Both the position numbers and the translations under genes were made by a program. From Marinobacter sp. ELB17 (GTDB taxonomy: Bacteria > Pseudomonadota > Gammaproteobacteria > Pseudomonadales > Oleiphilaceae): a stretch of DNA of 37,950 bases. The DNA lies in NCBI RefSeq assembly GCF_000169375.1, contig NZ_AAXY01000031.1, positions 1 to 37,950 of the forward strand, given 5' to 3'. The notes beneath the pieces were generated by a model. That model searched no databases, was not told the origin of the DNA, and saw only the letters and a list, made by a program, of their open reading frames with translations. Below, in pieces: positions 16,494 through 24,576 of the stretch. Within the stretch, counting starts at the first letter, position 1. Every line of letters starts with the position of its first letter.

Positions 16494-17702
16494 ATGATTA
16501 GAATATCTTCACAACAAATCTTTTCCGGCGGTATCAACCGGCTGCAGGATCTGAGCGCGCAGCTGAACAAAACCGATGAGCAGATTGCCACCGGTAAGCG
16601 CGTTAACCGGCCGTCAGACGACCCGGTCGCGGCGGCGCGTATTCTGAAGCTCGATCAGGAAGTGAAGCGCATCGAAACCTACGAGCGCAACGCGCAACTG
16701 GCCAACAACCGGCTGGGCCAGGAAGAAAGCGCCATCTCAAGCTCCCTGGACATTCTGCAGCGCGTGCGTGAATTAACGGTGCAGGCTGGTAACGGCTCGC
16801 TGTCGGCCAGCGATCGCCTGTCTATCAGCTCGGAAATGAATGAGCGCCTGCAGCAGTTGGCACAAACGGCCAATACCCAGGACGCCTCTGGTGAATATAT
16901 TTTTAGTGGTTTTCAGGGCGGCTCACCGGCTTACGCTAAAGAAGCCGGTGAATGGACGTATCAGGGCGACGAAGGGCAACGGATGCTGGAAATTGATGAC
17001 GGCGTCACTGTGGCCATCAGCGATAACGGTAAAGGCATTTTTGACCGTATTCCTGCGACGGCGAGTGGGGGGCTAACCGGCCCTCTCCCTCTTCCAGTGC
17101 CGCCTCCCGATGGGCGAATTAACAGTATCAGTGTGATTAATCGTTCGGATTTACAGGCTGGCGGTTTGGCATCTCTGGAGCTGACTATCTCAGCCCCAAA
17201 TCAATTGCAGTATGTGGATAAGGATGGGGTTACCCAGTCTGTCGCCTTTGAGCCCGGCGAGCCGGTCACGGTGAACGGCGTGCAATTCACCCTAACAGAT
17301 GCGGTGGTAAACGATGTATTCACCATCGAAACCGGCGAAAAACAGTCAGTATTCAAAACCATAGAAAACCTAATCAGCGGCCTGGATAACTTGAGCAAAA
17401 GCGGTAGCGCAGGGTCAGACGCCTACAACGATCTGATCGCCAGCTCGCTGGCCAACCTGGATAACGCTCAGGAAAGTTTTATTTTAAAGCAGACCGAACT
17501 GGGTGGGCGAATGAATTCGGTGGAATCCACCCAGGCGTTTCTGGAAGATTCCGCACTCTACAGCAAAGAGATTCGCTCTCAGCTGCAAGACATTGATTAC
17601 GCGGAGGCTATCAGCACGTTGAGCTTTCAGAGCTTTGTATTGCAGGCGGCACAACAATCGTTTGCACGTGTATCTCAGCTGTCTTTGTTTGACCGTTTGT
17701 GA
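16494..17702 (+). CDS. flgL: Hook-filament junction protein FlgL (HAP3)
   Basis: A 402-residue flagellin-like junction protein. The N-terminal helix includes MIRISSQQIFSGGINRLQDL and IATGKRVNRPSDDPVAAARI, the FlgL signature. The C-terminal helix is DIDYAEAISTLSFQSFVLQAA followed by LSLFDRL. The central part at about residues 185-255 is variable. It is the last gene of the flgFGHIJKL unit. No flagellin gene follows; the next feature is a tRNA gene 81 bases on. Confidence 0.96.
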   Translation: MIRISSQQIFSGGINRLQDLSAQLNKTDEQIATGKRVNRPSDDPVAAARILKLDQEVKRIETYERNAQLANNRLGQEESAISSSLDILQRVRELTVQAGNGSLSASDRLSISSEMNERLQQLAQTANTQDASGEYIFSGFQGGSPAYAKEAGEWTYQGDEGQRMLEIDDGVTVAISDNGKGIFDRIPATASGGLTGPLPLPVPPPDGRINSISVINRSDLQAGGLASLELTISAPNQLQYVDKDGVTQSVAFEPGEPVTVNGVQFTLTDAVVNDVFTIETGEKQSVFKTIENLISGLDNLSKSGSAGSDAYNDLIASSLANLDNAQESFILKQTELGGRMNSVESTQAFLEDSALYSKEIRSQLQDIDYAEAISTLSFQSFVLQAAQQSFARVSQLSLFDRL

Positions 17703-17740
17703 ATTATTGCCGGGGCAGGGCAATTGTTCTGCTTTTGTCA

Positions 17741-17768
17741 TTGATTTCAGGCTCAACGTCAGTATACT
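17741..17768 (+). promoter_or_regulatory. Sigma-70 promoter of tRNA-Leu / queA
   Basis: TTGATT (17741-17746) and TATACT (17763-17768) are separated by 16 bases. The tRNA begins 15 bases after the -10. This separates the tRNA-queA unit from the flagellar operon. Confidence 0.65.
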
Positions 17769-17783
17769 TGCCCCTCTTCTGAT

Positions 17784-17870
17784 GGCGGCGTGGTGGAATT
17801 GGTAGACACGACGGATTCAAAATCCGTTGCTAGTGATAGTGTGGCGGTTCGAGTCCGCCCGCCGCTACCA
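17784..17870 (+). tRNA. tRNA-Leu (anticodon CAA)
   Basis: A class II tRNA of 87 bases with encoded CCA. The anticodon stem ACGGA/TCCGT encloses the loop TTCAAAA, giving anticodon CAA for the codon UUG. The D-arm has GAATTGGTAGA, the variable arm forms CTA-GTGA-TAG, and the T-arm is GGCGG-TTCGAGT-CCGCC. The acceptor pairs GGCGGCG with CGCCGCT, which leaves a G-U pair at 1-72. A short hairpin (17883-17895) follows the CCA, but with only three T residues after it, so queA is probably read from the same transcript. Confidence 0.95.
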
Positions 17871-17915
17871 TATATTTATAAGCCGCACCCTGCGGTTTCG
17901 TGCATAGTCCTTTTC

Positions 17916-19025
17916 ATGAATGTCTCAGATTTTCGTTTTGACTTACCGGATGAGCTGATTGCCCGCTATCCGTTGAGTGAACGCTCTGCTTCCCGTCTAT
18001 TTTGCCTTGATGGTCTGTCTGGCGATATGAATCATCGCCGTTTCACAGACCTACCCGATCTTCTGCAGCCTGGTGATTTGCTGGTGTTCAACAACACCAA
18101 GGTGATTCCGGCGCGCCTGTTCGGAAAAAAAGAAACCGGCGGCTCGGTAGAAATTTTGGTGGAGCGCATTACCGGCGATCAGCAGATGCTGGCCCACGTG
18201 CGCGCGTCAAAATCCCCCAAGCCCGGGCAGCAGGTATTGTTGGAAGACGGGACTGCGTTGAACGTTATTGCCCGCGCCGATGCATTGTTCGAGTTGCAGG
18301 CTGACGGCAGCGAATCACTGCTGGATATTCTTGATCGTCTGGGCCATATGCCCCTGCCACCTTATATTGATCGCGCGGATGAAGCGTCTGACCGGGAGCG
18401 TTACCAAACCGTTTATGCCCGCGAGGCAGGTGCGGTTGCCGCGCCAACCGCCGGCCTTCATTTTGATGAAGCGCTGCTGCAGAAGCTCGCAGCGATGGGC
18501 GTAGACTCCACGTTTGTGACCCTGCATGTTGGCGCCGGCACCTTTCAGCCGGTGCGGGTGGACAAACTGGAAGATCACGTAATGCATCATGAACTGGTGC
18601 ATGTGCGTCAGGACACGGTAGATGCAGTGGCTCGTACCCGCGCCCGTGGCGGCCGAGTGATTGCCGTGGGCACCACCTCGGTGCGCTCGCTGGAATCAGC
18701 CAGTCGCCATGGCGCCCTGCGCCCGTTTACTGGCGACACTGACATATTTATTTACCCCGGTTACAGCTTCCAGGCCGTAGACGCACTGATTACCAATTTC
18801 CATTTACCCGAATCTACGCTGATCATGCTGGTCAGTGCCTTTGCCGGTTACGAAAACGTGATGGGCGCTTATAAAGAAGCCGTGCGCGAAGGTTATCGTT
18901 TCTTCAGCTATGGCGACGCCATGTTCATTACCGGACAAGTGCCCAGCCGTGGCATGCTGCAGCATTCTGCAACGGAGCCGCAGGGCGGCCCCGAAACACA
19001 AGAATTTCACGGAGAAACCCGGTGA
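17916..19025 (+). CDS. queA: S-adenosylmethionine:tRNA ribosyltransferase-isomerase
   Basis: QueA transfers and isomerises the ribose of SAM onto preQ1 in tRNA, giving epoxyqueuosine. The 369-residue protein starts MNVSDFRFDLPDELIARYP, as family members do. It has VFNNTKVIPARLFG near residues 53-66, the block GAVAAPTAGLHFD near 172-184, and the C-terminal SYGDAMFI. The open frame extends upstream through the tRNA to 17790, which is clearly not coding. The ATG at 17916 fits the family but has no obvious Shine-Dalgarno sequence. The stop overlaps the GTG of tgt. Confidence 0.95.
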   Translation: MNVSDFRFDLPDELIARYPLSERSASRLFCLDGLSGDMNHRRFTDLPDLLQPGDLLVFNNTKVIPARLFGKKETGGSVEILVERITGDQQMLAHVRASKSPKPGQQVLLEDGTALNVIARADALFELQADGSESLLDILDRLGHMPLPPYIDRADEASDRERYQTVYAREAGAVAAPTAGLHFDEALLQKLAAMGVDSTFVTLHVGAGTFQPVRVDKLEDHVMHHELVHVRQDTVDAVARTRARGGRVIAVGTTSVRSLESASRHGALRPFTGDTDIFIYPGYSFQAVDALITNFHLPESTLIMLVSAFAGYENVMGAYKEAVREGYRFFSYGDAMFITGQVPSRGMLQHSATEPQGGPETQEFHGETR

Positions 19026-20161
19026 CTGACGCCTGTTTCATGAGCTTTGAAAAACTGGGTGAAGACGGCCGTGCGCGCCGTGGTCGCCTGACCTTTCCCC
19101 GCGGTGTGGTGGAAACGCCGGCGTTCATGCCCGTTGGTACTTATGGCACAGTGAAAGGCATGCTGCCCCGTGACATCAAGGAAATTGGCGCCCACATCAT
19201 TTTGGGTAATACCTTTCACCTTATGCTGCGCCCTGGCACCGAAGTGATCAAAGCCCACGGCGACCTGCACGATTTTACCCAGTGGCAGGGGCCGATTCTG
19301 ACCGACTCTGGCGGCTTTCAGGTGTTTAGTTTGGGCGAAACCAGCAAAATTACCGAGCAGGGCGTGATTTTCCGCTCTCCCGTGGATGGCTCGCCGGTGG
19401 AGTTGAACCCGGAAATTGCGATGCAGGTGCAGCGCGACCTGGGTTCTGACATCGTGATGATCTTTGACGAATGCACGCCTTACCCGGCTACCGAGAAAGA
19501 AGCCAAAGATTCGATGGAGTTGTCGTTGCGCTGGGCGGCCCGCAGCAAGAATGCCCATGAGGGGAATCCGGCGGCGCTGTTCGGTATTGTGCAGGGCGGA
19601 ATGTACGAAGGCCTGCGCCAGCAATCGCTGGACGGCCTGACCAACATCGGTTTTGACGGTTACGCCATTGGTGGGCTGTCGGTGGGTGAGCCCAAAGAGG
19701 ACATGATTCGCATTCTGGACGACTTGCCACCAAAAATGCCGGCGGACAAGCCCCGCTACCTGATGGGCGTAGGCCGCCCTGAGGATATAGTAGAGGCAGT
19801 GCGTCGCGGTGTGGATATGTTTGATTGCGTAATGCCTACCCGCAACGCCCGCAACGGGTATCTGTTTACTGCTACCGGTACTGTTAAGATTCGCAACGCC
19901 AAAAACCGCCACGACACGGCGCCGCTGGATGACAGTTGTGACTGTTACACCTGCCAAAAATTTTCCAGAAGTTATCTGCATCATCTGGATAAGTGTGGAG
20001 AAATGCTCGCTTCGCAGCTGAACACCATTCACAATTTACGCTATTATCAGAACCTGATGAGTGGATTGCGTGGGGCCATTGAAGCAGGTACATTGTGCAA
20101 CTTTGTAACCGAGTTCTACGCCTTGCGCGGCGCAACAGTGCCCGAGCTTAGCGGCGTCTGA
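19022..20161 (+). CDS. tgt: Queuine tRNA-ribosyltransferase (tRNA-guanine transglycosylase)
   Basis: Tgt exchanges G34 for preQ1 in tRNAs with GUN anticodons. In this 379-residue protein D95 in LTDSGGFQVFSL corresponds to the active-site aspartate region. The second conserved block is GGLSVGEP and the nucleophile region is VMPTRNARNG. The zinc site is CDCYTC followed by a histidine pair in SYLHH. The GTG at 19022 overlaps the queA stop and has GGAGA eight bases upstream; the ATG at 19040 would match the E. coli N-terminus but lacks a ribosome site. It is translationally coupled to queA. Confidence 0.95.
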   Translation: MTDACFMSFEKLGEDGRARRGRLTFPRGVVETPAFMPVGTYGTVKGMLPRDIKEIGAHIILGNTFHLMLRPGTEVIKAHGDLHDFTQWQGPILTDSGGFQVFSLGETSKITEQGVIFRSPVDGSPVELNPEIAMQVQRDLGSDIVMIFDECTPYPATEKEAKDSMELSLRWAARSKNAHEGNPAALFGIVQGGMYEGLRQQSLDGLTNIGFDGYAIGGLSVGEPKEDMIRILDDLPPKMPADKPRYLMGVGRPEDIVEAVRRGVDMFDCVMPTRNARNGYLFTATGTVKIRNAKNRHDTAPLDDSCDCYTCQKFSRSYLHHLDKCGEMLASQLNTIHNLRYYQNLMSGLRGAIEAGTLCNFVTEFYALRGATVPELSGV

Positions 20162-20204
20162 ACCTATTGTTCACACCTTATTACTCAATTAACGGAGAAA
20201 ATGC

Positions 20205-20567
20205 ATGAAATCGATCAAATTACTCGTTGCCGCACTGCTGGCACTGGCCCCCACGCTGGCAATGGCGCAGGACGCGGCCGGCGGTAGCATGGGCGTTATG
20301 GGGCAGGTTATCTTTTTTGCCGGCTTTATTCTGATTTTTTACTTCCTTATCTGGCGTCCGCAGTCCAAACGCGCCAAAGAGCACAAGTCATTGATGTCTG
20401 GCCTGAACAAAGGCGACGAAGTGGTTACCTCTGGCGGTATGGTTGGCAAGATCACCAAAGTGTCTGATGACTTTATTGTTCTGGAAGTGGCCGACAACGT
20501 TTCAGTTCGTATCCAAAAAGTAGCGGTTTCCGGTGCTTTGCCAAAAGGCTCGTTGAAAGATATCTGA
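20205..20567 (+). CDS. yajC: Sec translocon accessory subunit YajC
   Basis: A 120-residue single-pass membrane protein that associates with SecD-SecF. An N-terminal hydrophobic segment (about residues 4-21, ending AMAQ) precedes a second one at about 33-50, closing in IWRPQSKR. The cytosolic block GDEVVTSGGMVGKI is family-typical. E. coli YajC lacks a separate cleavable segment, but pseudomonad forms have this longer start. AACGGAGAAA precedes the ATG. Confidence 0.95.
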   Translation: MKSIKLLVAALLALAPTLAMAQDAAGGSMGVMGQVIFFAGFILIFYFLIWRPQSKRAKEHKSLMSGLNKGDEVVTSGGMVGKITKVSDDFIVLEVADNVSVRIQKVAVSGALPKGSLKDI

Positions 20568-20663
20568 GTCGCGCCAACGGACGTTCAGCCGGGCTTTTTA
20601 GCCAGGCTGGTTCTATCTGGCTGAAACACCACGGTCGGCGCCAGCCCGGCTTATAGGAACCCC

Positions 20664-22538
20664 ATGCTTAACAAGTATCCGCTCTGGAAAAACCTCATTA
20701 TTCTGGTTGCCCTGGCAATCGGTTTTATATATGCACTTCCCAACCTGTTCCCGGATGATTTTGCCGTTCAGGTTACCGGTGCCCGTAGCAGTACCGAAGT
20801 TGACGCACGCGTTCTGGAACGTGCGGTGCAGGCTCTGGAGTCCCAGGGTATTGAGGTAAAAAGTAGCAGTTTGCAGGATCGTGATGCGCTTATTCGGGTA
20901 ACCAGCGGCGAAGATCAGCTTCAGGCCCGCCCTGCAGTGCAAGCGATACTGGGTAACGACTATTTGGTCGCGCTGAATATGGCCGCTTCTACTCCGGGCT
21001 GGTTGCGCAGTCTGGGCGCCGGTCCAATGAAGTTGGGCCTGGATTTGCGCGGCGGCGTTCACTTCCTGCTGGAAGTGGATATGGAGACCGCCGTCAGCCA
21101 GCGCATGGAGGCGTTGTCCGGGCAAATCAAACGTGAACTGCGTGAAGAACGCATTCGCTACCGCGGTGGTGAACTGGAAGGCGATCGGGAAATTATTCTC
21201 AGCTTTCGCGATGACGAATCCCGCGCCGAGGCCTTCACCCTGATTCGCCGTCAGTACCTTCAGTTTTTAATGGATGAGCGCACCCGTGGTGATGAGCGCT
21301 TAATTGCCTTGACCCTGTCGGACGCTGAAGTGCGTTCCATCCAGGAATACTCCCTTGAGCAGAACCTGACCACCATCCGTAACCGGGTCAACGAATTGGG
21401 TGTGGCCGAGCCGCTGGTGCAGCGCCAAGGTTCCAGTCGCATTATCGTTGAATTGCCGGGTGTTCAGGATACCGCGCAAGCCAAACGCGTGCTGGGTGCA
21501 ACCGCGAATCTGGAATTCCGGATGGAAGCGCGGCCAGACACGCCAGCCGGCAGCATAGAAGCCTTTGGTTTTCGCGATACGCCCGAACGCACCGCACGCC
21601 TAGAGCGTGAGCTCATTGCCACGGGTAACAACGTGGCGAATGCTCAGCAGCAGTTCGATGAAAACGGACAGCCACAAGTCAGCATAACTATGGATTCTGT
21701 GGGCGGCGATTTGATGAACCGCGCCACTCGCAACGCTGTTGGCCGGCGTATGGCGGTGCTGTTTATTGAGTTCCGCACCGAAACCGAAAACCGTATGGTT
21801 GACGGCGAAGTGGTCACCGAAGAAAAACGGGTAGTGGATAAAGGTATCATTAGCCTGGCTACGGTGCAGTCTGCGCTGGGTGCGAGCTTCCGTATAACCG
21901 GTCTGGACTCGATTCCGGAAGCGTCGGAGCTGGCACTGCTGCTGCGTGCCGGTGCACTGGCCGCGCCCATGTATTTTGTGCAGGAACGAACCATTGGCCC
22001 AAGCTTGGGTCAGAAAAATATCGACGCCGGTATGATGTCGGTATTGTTGGGCTTTGTGCTGGTGCTGATTTATATGGCGCTTTACTACCGCGGTTTCGGG
22101 CTTATTGCCAACGTATCGCTAACCTTGAACCTGATGCTACTGATAGCCTGCATGTCGATTCTGTCGGCCACGCTGACGCTGCCGGGTATCGCTGGAATCG
22201 TTTTAACGGTGGGTATGGCGGTAGACGCCAACGTCCTTATATTTGAACGCATAAGGGAAGAGCTTAAAGCCGGCACCGCGCCCCAGTTGGCCATAAACGC
22301 CGGTTACTCGCGGGCTTTTGTCTCCATTTTTGACGCTAACATCACAACCTTGCTGGTGGCGCTTATTTTGTTTGCCATGGGTTCCGGCCCGGTGAAAGGT
22401 TTTGCGATTACCTTAAGCCTGGGCATTATGACATCGATGTTCTCTGGCCTGTTGGTCAGCCGCAGTATCGTCAATGTGGTTTATGGTGGCCGCAGGGTCG
22501 AAAAACTTTCGATCGGAGGGAAGCAGGCTAATGCATGA
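20664..22538 (+). CDS. secD: Protein translocase subunit SecD
   Basis: SecD, an RND-superfamily subunit, uses the proton motive force to finish export of Sec substrates. The 624-residue protein has a first membrane helix at residues 9-26, the large periplasmic P1 region with KLGLDLRGGVHFLLEVDM near 119-136, and RITGLDS. The C-terminal five membrane helices include GMAVDANVLIFERIREEL. It lies 96 bases after yajC and overlaps the secF start by eight bases, so secF is probably translationally coupled. Confidence 0.96.
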   Translation: MLNKYPLWKNLIILVALAIGFIYALPNLFPDDFAVQVTGARSSTEVDARVLERAVQALESQGIEVKSSSLQDRDALIRVTSGEDQLQARPAVQAILGNDYLVALNMAASTPGWLRSLGAGPMKLGLDLRGGVHFLLEVDMETAVSQRMEALSGQIKRELREERIRYRGGELEGDREIILSFRDDESRAEAFTLIRRQYLQFLMDERTRGDERLIALTLSDAEVRSIQEYSLEQNLTTIRNRVNELGVAEPLVQRQGSSRIIVELPGVQDTAQAKRVLGATANLEFRMEARPDTPAGSIEAFGFRDTPERTARLERELIATGNNVANAQQQFDENGQPQVSITMDSVGGDLMNRATRNAVGRRMAVLFIEFRTETENRMVDGEVVTEEKRVVDKGIISLATVQSALGASFRITGLDSIPEASELALLLRAGALAAPMYFVQERTIGPSLGQKNIDAGMMSVLLGFVLVLIYMALYYRGFGLIANVSLTLNLMLLIACMSILSATLTLPGIAGIVLTVGMAVDANVLIFERIREELKAGTAPQLAINAGYSRAFVSIFDANITTLLVALILFAMGSGPVKGFAITLSLGIMTSMFSGLLVSRSIVNVVYGGRRVEKLSIGGKQANA

Positions 22539-23484
22539 CGCTCAGGAAAAACCGTTTGATTTTATGGGTTTTCGGAAGATTGCTACGATACTCTCGATTA
22601 CTCTACTGGTGCTCGCTATCGGCCTGTTGGCGGTGCGCGGGCTGAACTTCGGCATGGATTTCACCGGCGGCACGTCGGTGGAATTTGAATACCAGCAGGC
22701 GCCAGCTCTGCCTGAGATACGCACAGCGTTGAGTGACGCCGGCTATGAGCAGTTTGTGGTGCAGAATTTCGGTTCTGACAAAACGGTTCTGGTGCGGCTG
22801 TCAGAGTCGGGTAACGATATGCTGGCCCAAGAGATTACCAGCACCTTAACCGCGGGCGGAGCTGAGCTGAAGCTGATCAGTTCGGAGTTTATCGGCTCCC
22901 AAGTGGGCGAAGAACTGAAAGAGGACAGCGGTTTGGGTATGCTGATTGCCTTGTTGGTGGTGCTGATTTACGTTGGCATGCGCTTTCAGTTCAAATTCGG
23001 TATTGCTGCCGTGTTGCCCTTGGCTCACGACGTCATTATTGTGCTGGGTATTTTTTCGCTGTTTCAATGGACCTTTGATCTTACGGTTCTGGCCGCCCTG
23101 TTGGCCATCATCGGCTACTCGCTGAACGACACTATTGTGGTGGCGGACCGTATCCGGGAAAACTTCCGCACCATGCGGGTAGGGGACTCATGGGAGGTGA
23201 TCAACACTTCCATTCACCAGACTATCAGCCGTACTATCAATACCTCCGGCACCACGCTAGTGGTGCTGATTGCGCTTTACGTATTTGGTGGTGAGGCGAT
23301 CAACGGATTTGCTCTGGCGCTGATTATCGGCGTGGTGGTGGGTACCTACTCATCTATCTACGTATCGGCGAACCTGCTGATTGCGCTCGGCGTGTCTCGT
23401 GAAGATCTGATCCTGCCGGTGAAGGAAGGTGTGGTCGGGCAGGATGAAGACGAGAAGCCCCCAGAATGGCTGAACCGTATGTAG
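22531..23484 (+). CDS. secF: Protein translocase subunit SecF
   Basis: A 317-residue partner of SecD with six predicted membrane helices. The first is followed by the conserved LNFGMDFTGGTSVEFEY. The second half has the D-x-I-V-V-A-D-R-I-R-E-N motif (LNDTIVVADRIRENF). The frame is open from 22474, but the ATG at 22531 has GGAGGG ten bases upstream and gives the family-typical length. Last gene of the yajC-secDF run, ending at a strong terminator. Confidence 0.96.
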   Translation: MHDAQEKPFDFMGFRKIATILSITLLVLAIGLLAVRGLNFGMDFTGGTSVEFEYQQAPALPEIRTALSDAGYEQFVVQNFGSDKTVLVRLSESGNDMLAQEITSTLTAGGAELKLISSEFIGSQVGEELKEDSGLGMLIALLVVLIYVGMRFQFKFGIAAVLPLAHDVIIVLGIFSLFQWTFDLTVLAALLAIIGYSLNDTIVVADRIRENFRTMRVGDSWEVINTSIHQTISRTINTSGTTLVVLIALYVFGGEAINGFALALIIGVVVGTYSSIYVSANLLIALGVSREDLILPVKEGVVGQDEDEKPPEWLNRM

Positions 23485-23528
23485 ATCTTTTGATAGGGGC
23501 TGTTTATCGGCAGCGGTTTCGCAAGCAT

Positions 23529-23567
23529 AAAAAACCGCCAGTCCCGAAAGGATTGGCGGTTTTTTTG
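23529..23567. terminator. Bidirectional terminator between secF and suhB
   Basis: ACCGCCAGTCC pairs with GGATTGGCGGT (one G-U pair) around a CGAAA loop. The stem is flanked by an A-run on the left and seven T residues on the right, so it can stop transcripts from both strands. Confidence 0.9.
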
Positions 23568-23597
23568 TGCTTGCCTTGCTAGCAGGGCAAGTTCGCT

Positions 23598-24410
23598 TTA
23601 GCGGGGCAAGCGGCCGCGGAACGGATGCAGTTCCTTCAGCAATTCACGAAACAGCTTGGGGTTAGCTACAATCAGCTGCTTTGCATTACTGGCCGATGGG
23701 TTGCCAAAGAAGTCCCCGGTCAGGGCGCCCGACTCCATGGCCAAGGCAACGCCCAGGTCCAGTTCGGCGCCTTCCGGACGAAAGGCAATCACTGCGTCCA
23801 GATGGCCGGCCGATACCCGTGCGATATCCAGCACTACGCATCCGGATGTACGGAAAATGCGTGAGTTGGTCGCCAGAACGGTGGCTATTTCGCCCCAAAG
23901 CTGCGGGTTGTCGTCTTTTCGTGCCTGGTCCAAAACGTTAGTAGCCAGAGCCGCGCTGGTTAGCTGGCGCACTTCTGATACCCGCACCCGGCGGCTGTTC
24001 AGTGCGGCACCGTGGCCGCGGCTGGCCGAGTATTCTTCGCCAGTGATTGGGTTAACAATCAGCAGGCTCTCAATCCGGTTGTTCTTTTTCTGGGCCAGTG
24101 CCAGAACAAATTCCGGAATACCTCGCAGAAAATTGTCGCGACCCAGAACCGGAAAGATGTGCCAGCTTTTGTCATAGGTGCCAGCATCCGCTTCGTTCAG
24201 GGGAGCAATGTTGTGGTCTTTATAGGCTTTTTCGAGCTGCTCTACGAAATTATCGTAAATGGCCTGTTCGACGCGATCCAGCTGACGCTCACGCTCGCTG
24301 TTGTCTTTGTCGCTGGGTTCCTGGCGCTCGAAATGTGCTTTCAGGTAGTCCGACCCCTGGCGCGCAACGCGCAGGGCCATTTTAATCGCTGGTTGCATCT
24401 GAGTAATCAT
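23598..24410 (-). CDS. suhB: SuhB-like inositol monophosphatase family protein, active site degenerate
   Basis: This 270-residue protein has the SuhB start (MQPAIKMALRVARQG), the IMPase fold pattern over its full length, and the genomic position of suhB opposite trmJ. The catalytic motif is lost. Where active members have W-V-I-D-P-L-D-G-T-T-N-F, residues 83-94 read WHIFPVLGRDNF, so both metal-binding aspartates are F86 and L89. The EE pair (residues 73-74) is EA, and the WD motif near 215 is AE. In E. coli, SuhB also acts in the Nus rRNA antitermination complex without needing phosphatase activity; a non-catalytic role is therefore plausible. Start chosen at 24410; 24398 is an alternative. 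Confidence 0.85.
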   Translation of the reverse strand: MITQMQPAIKMALRVARQGSDYLKAHFERQEPSDKDNSERERQLDRVEQAIYDNFVEQLEKAYKDHNIAPLNEADAGTYDKSWHIFPVLGRDNFLRGIPEFVLALAQKKNNRIESLLIVNPITGEEYSASRGHGAALNSRRVRVSEVRQLTSAALATNVLDQARKDDNPQLWGEIATVLATNSRIFRTSGCVVLDIARVSAGHLDAVIAFRPEGAELDLGVALAMESGALTGDFFGNPSASNAKQLIVANPKLFRELLKELHPFRGRLPR

Positions 24411-24434
24411 TATCCAGGTGTATGAAGGCCGCGT

Positions 24435-24463
24435 ATCATAGCAGTCGGTGTGCGCTTTGTCTG
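24435..24463 (-). promoter_or_regulatory. Promoter of suhB
   Basis: On the minus strand CAGACA (24463-24458) and TATGAT (24440-24435) are 17 bases apart, and TGC directly before the -10 makes it an extended -10. The suhB start codon is 24 bases downstream. Confidence 0.55.
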
Positions 24464-24536
24464 TTTTTAGACTCCGCACAAGCACGGATAATAGCCATTT
24501 GACACACGGGTTGCCCGCCGGCTTTCGTGATTTATC

Positions 24537-24545
24537 TGTTATTAT
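24537..24545 (+). promoter_or_regulatory. Candidate extended -10 promoter of trmJ
   Basis: TGT followed by TATTAT (24540-24545) forms an extended -10, 31 bases before the trmJ ATG. I see no good -35 at the right distance; a TTGACA at 24499-24504 is too far away. Confidence 0.4.
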
Positions 24546-24576
24546 TGCCGCCTAATTTTGCTGACAGGCCGTTACC

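Noticed and set aside
17790..17915. Open frame running through the tRNA-Leu gene into queA
   Set aside because: The first 42 codons are tRNA and leader sequence; the family N-terminus of QueA starts at the ATG at 17916.
19007..20032. 341-codon open frame on the minus strand opposite tgt
   Set aside because: Composition is that of a shadow frame of a GC-rich gene; no recognisable domain, and tgt on the other strand is unambiguous.
24499..24504. TTGACA as the -35 of trmJ
   Set aside because: No -10 hexamer lies 16-18 bases downstream; the extended -10 at 24537-24545 is a better candidate.
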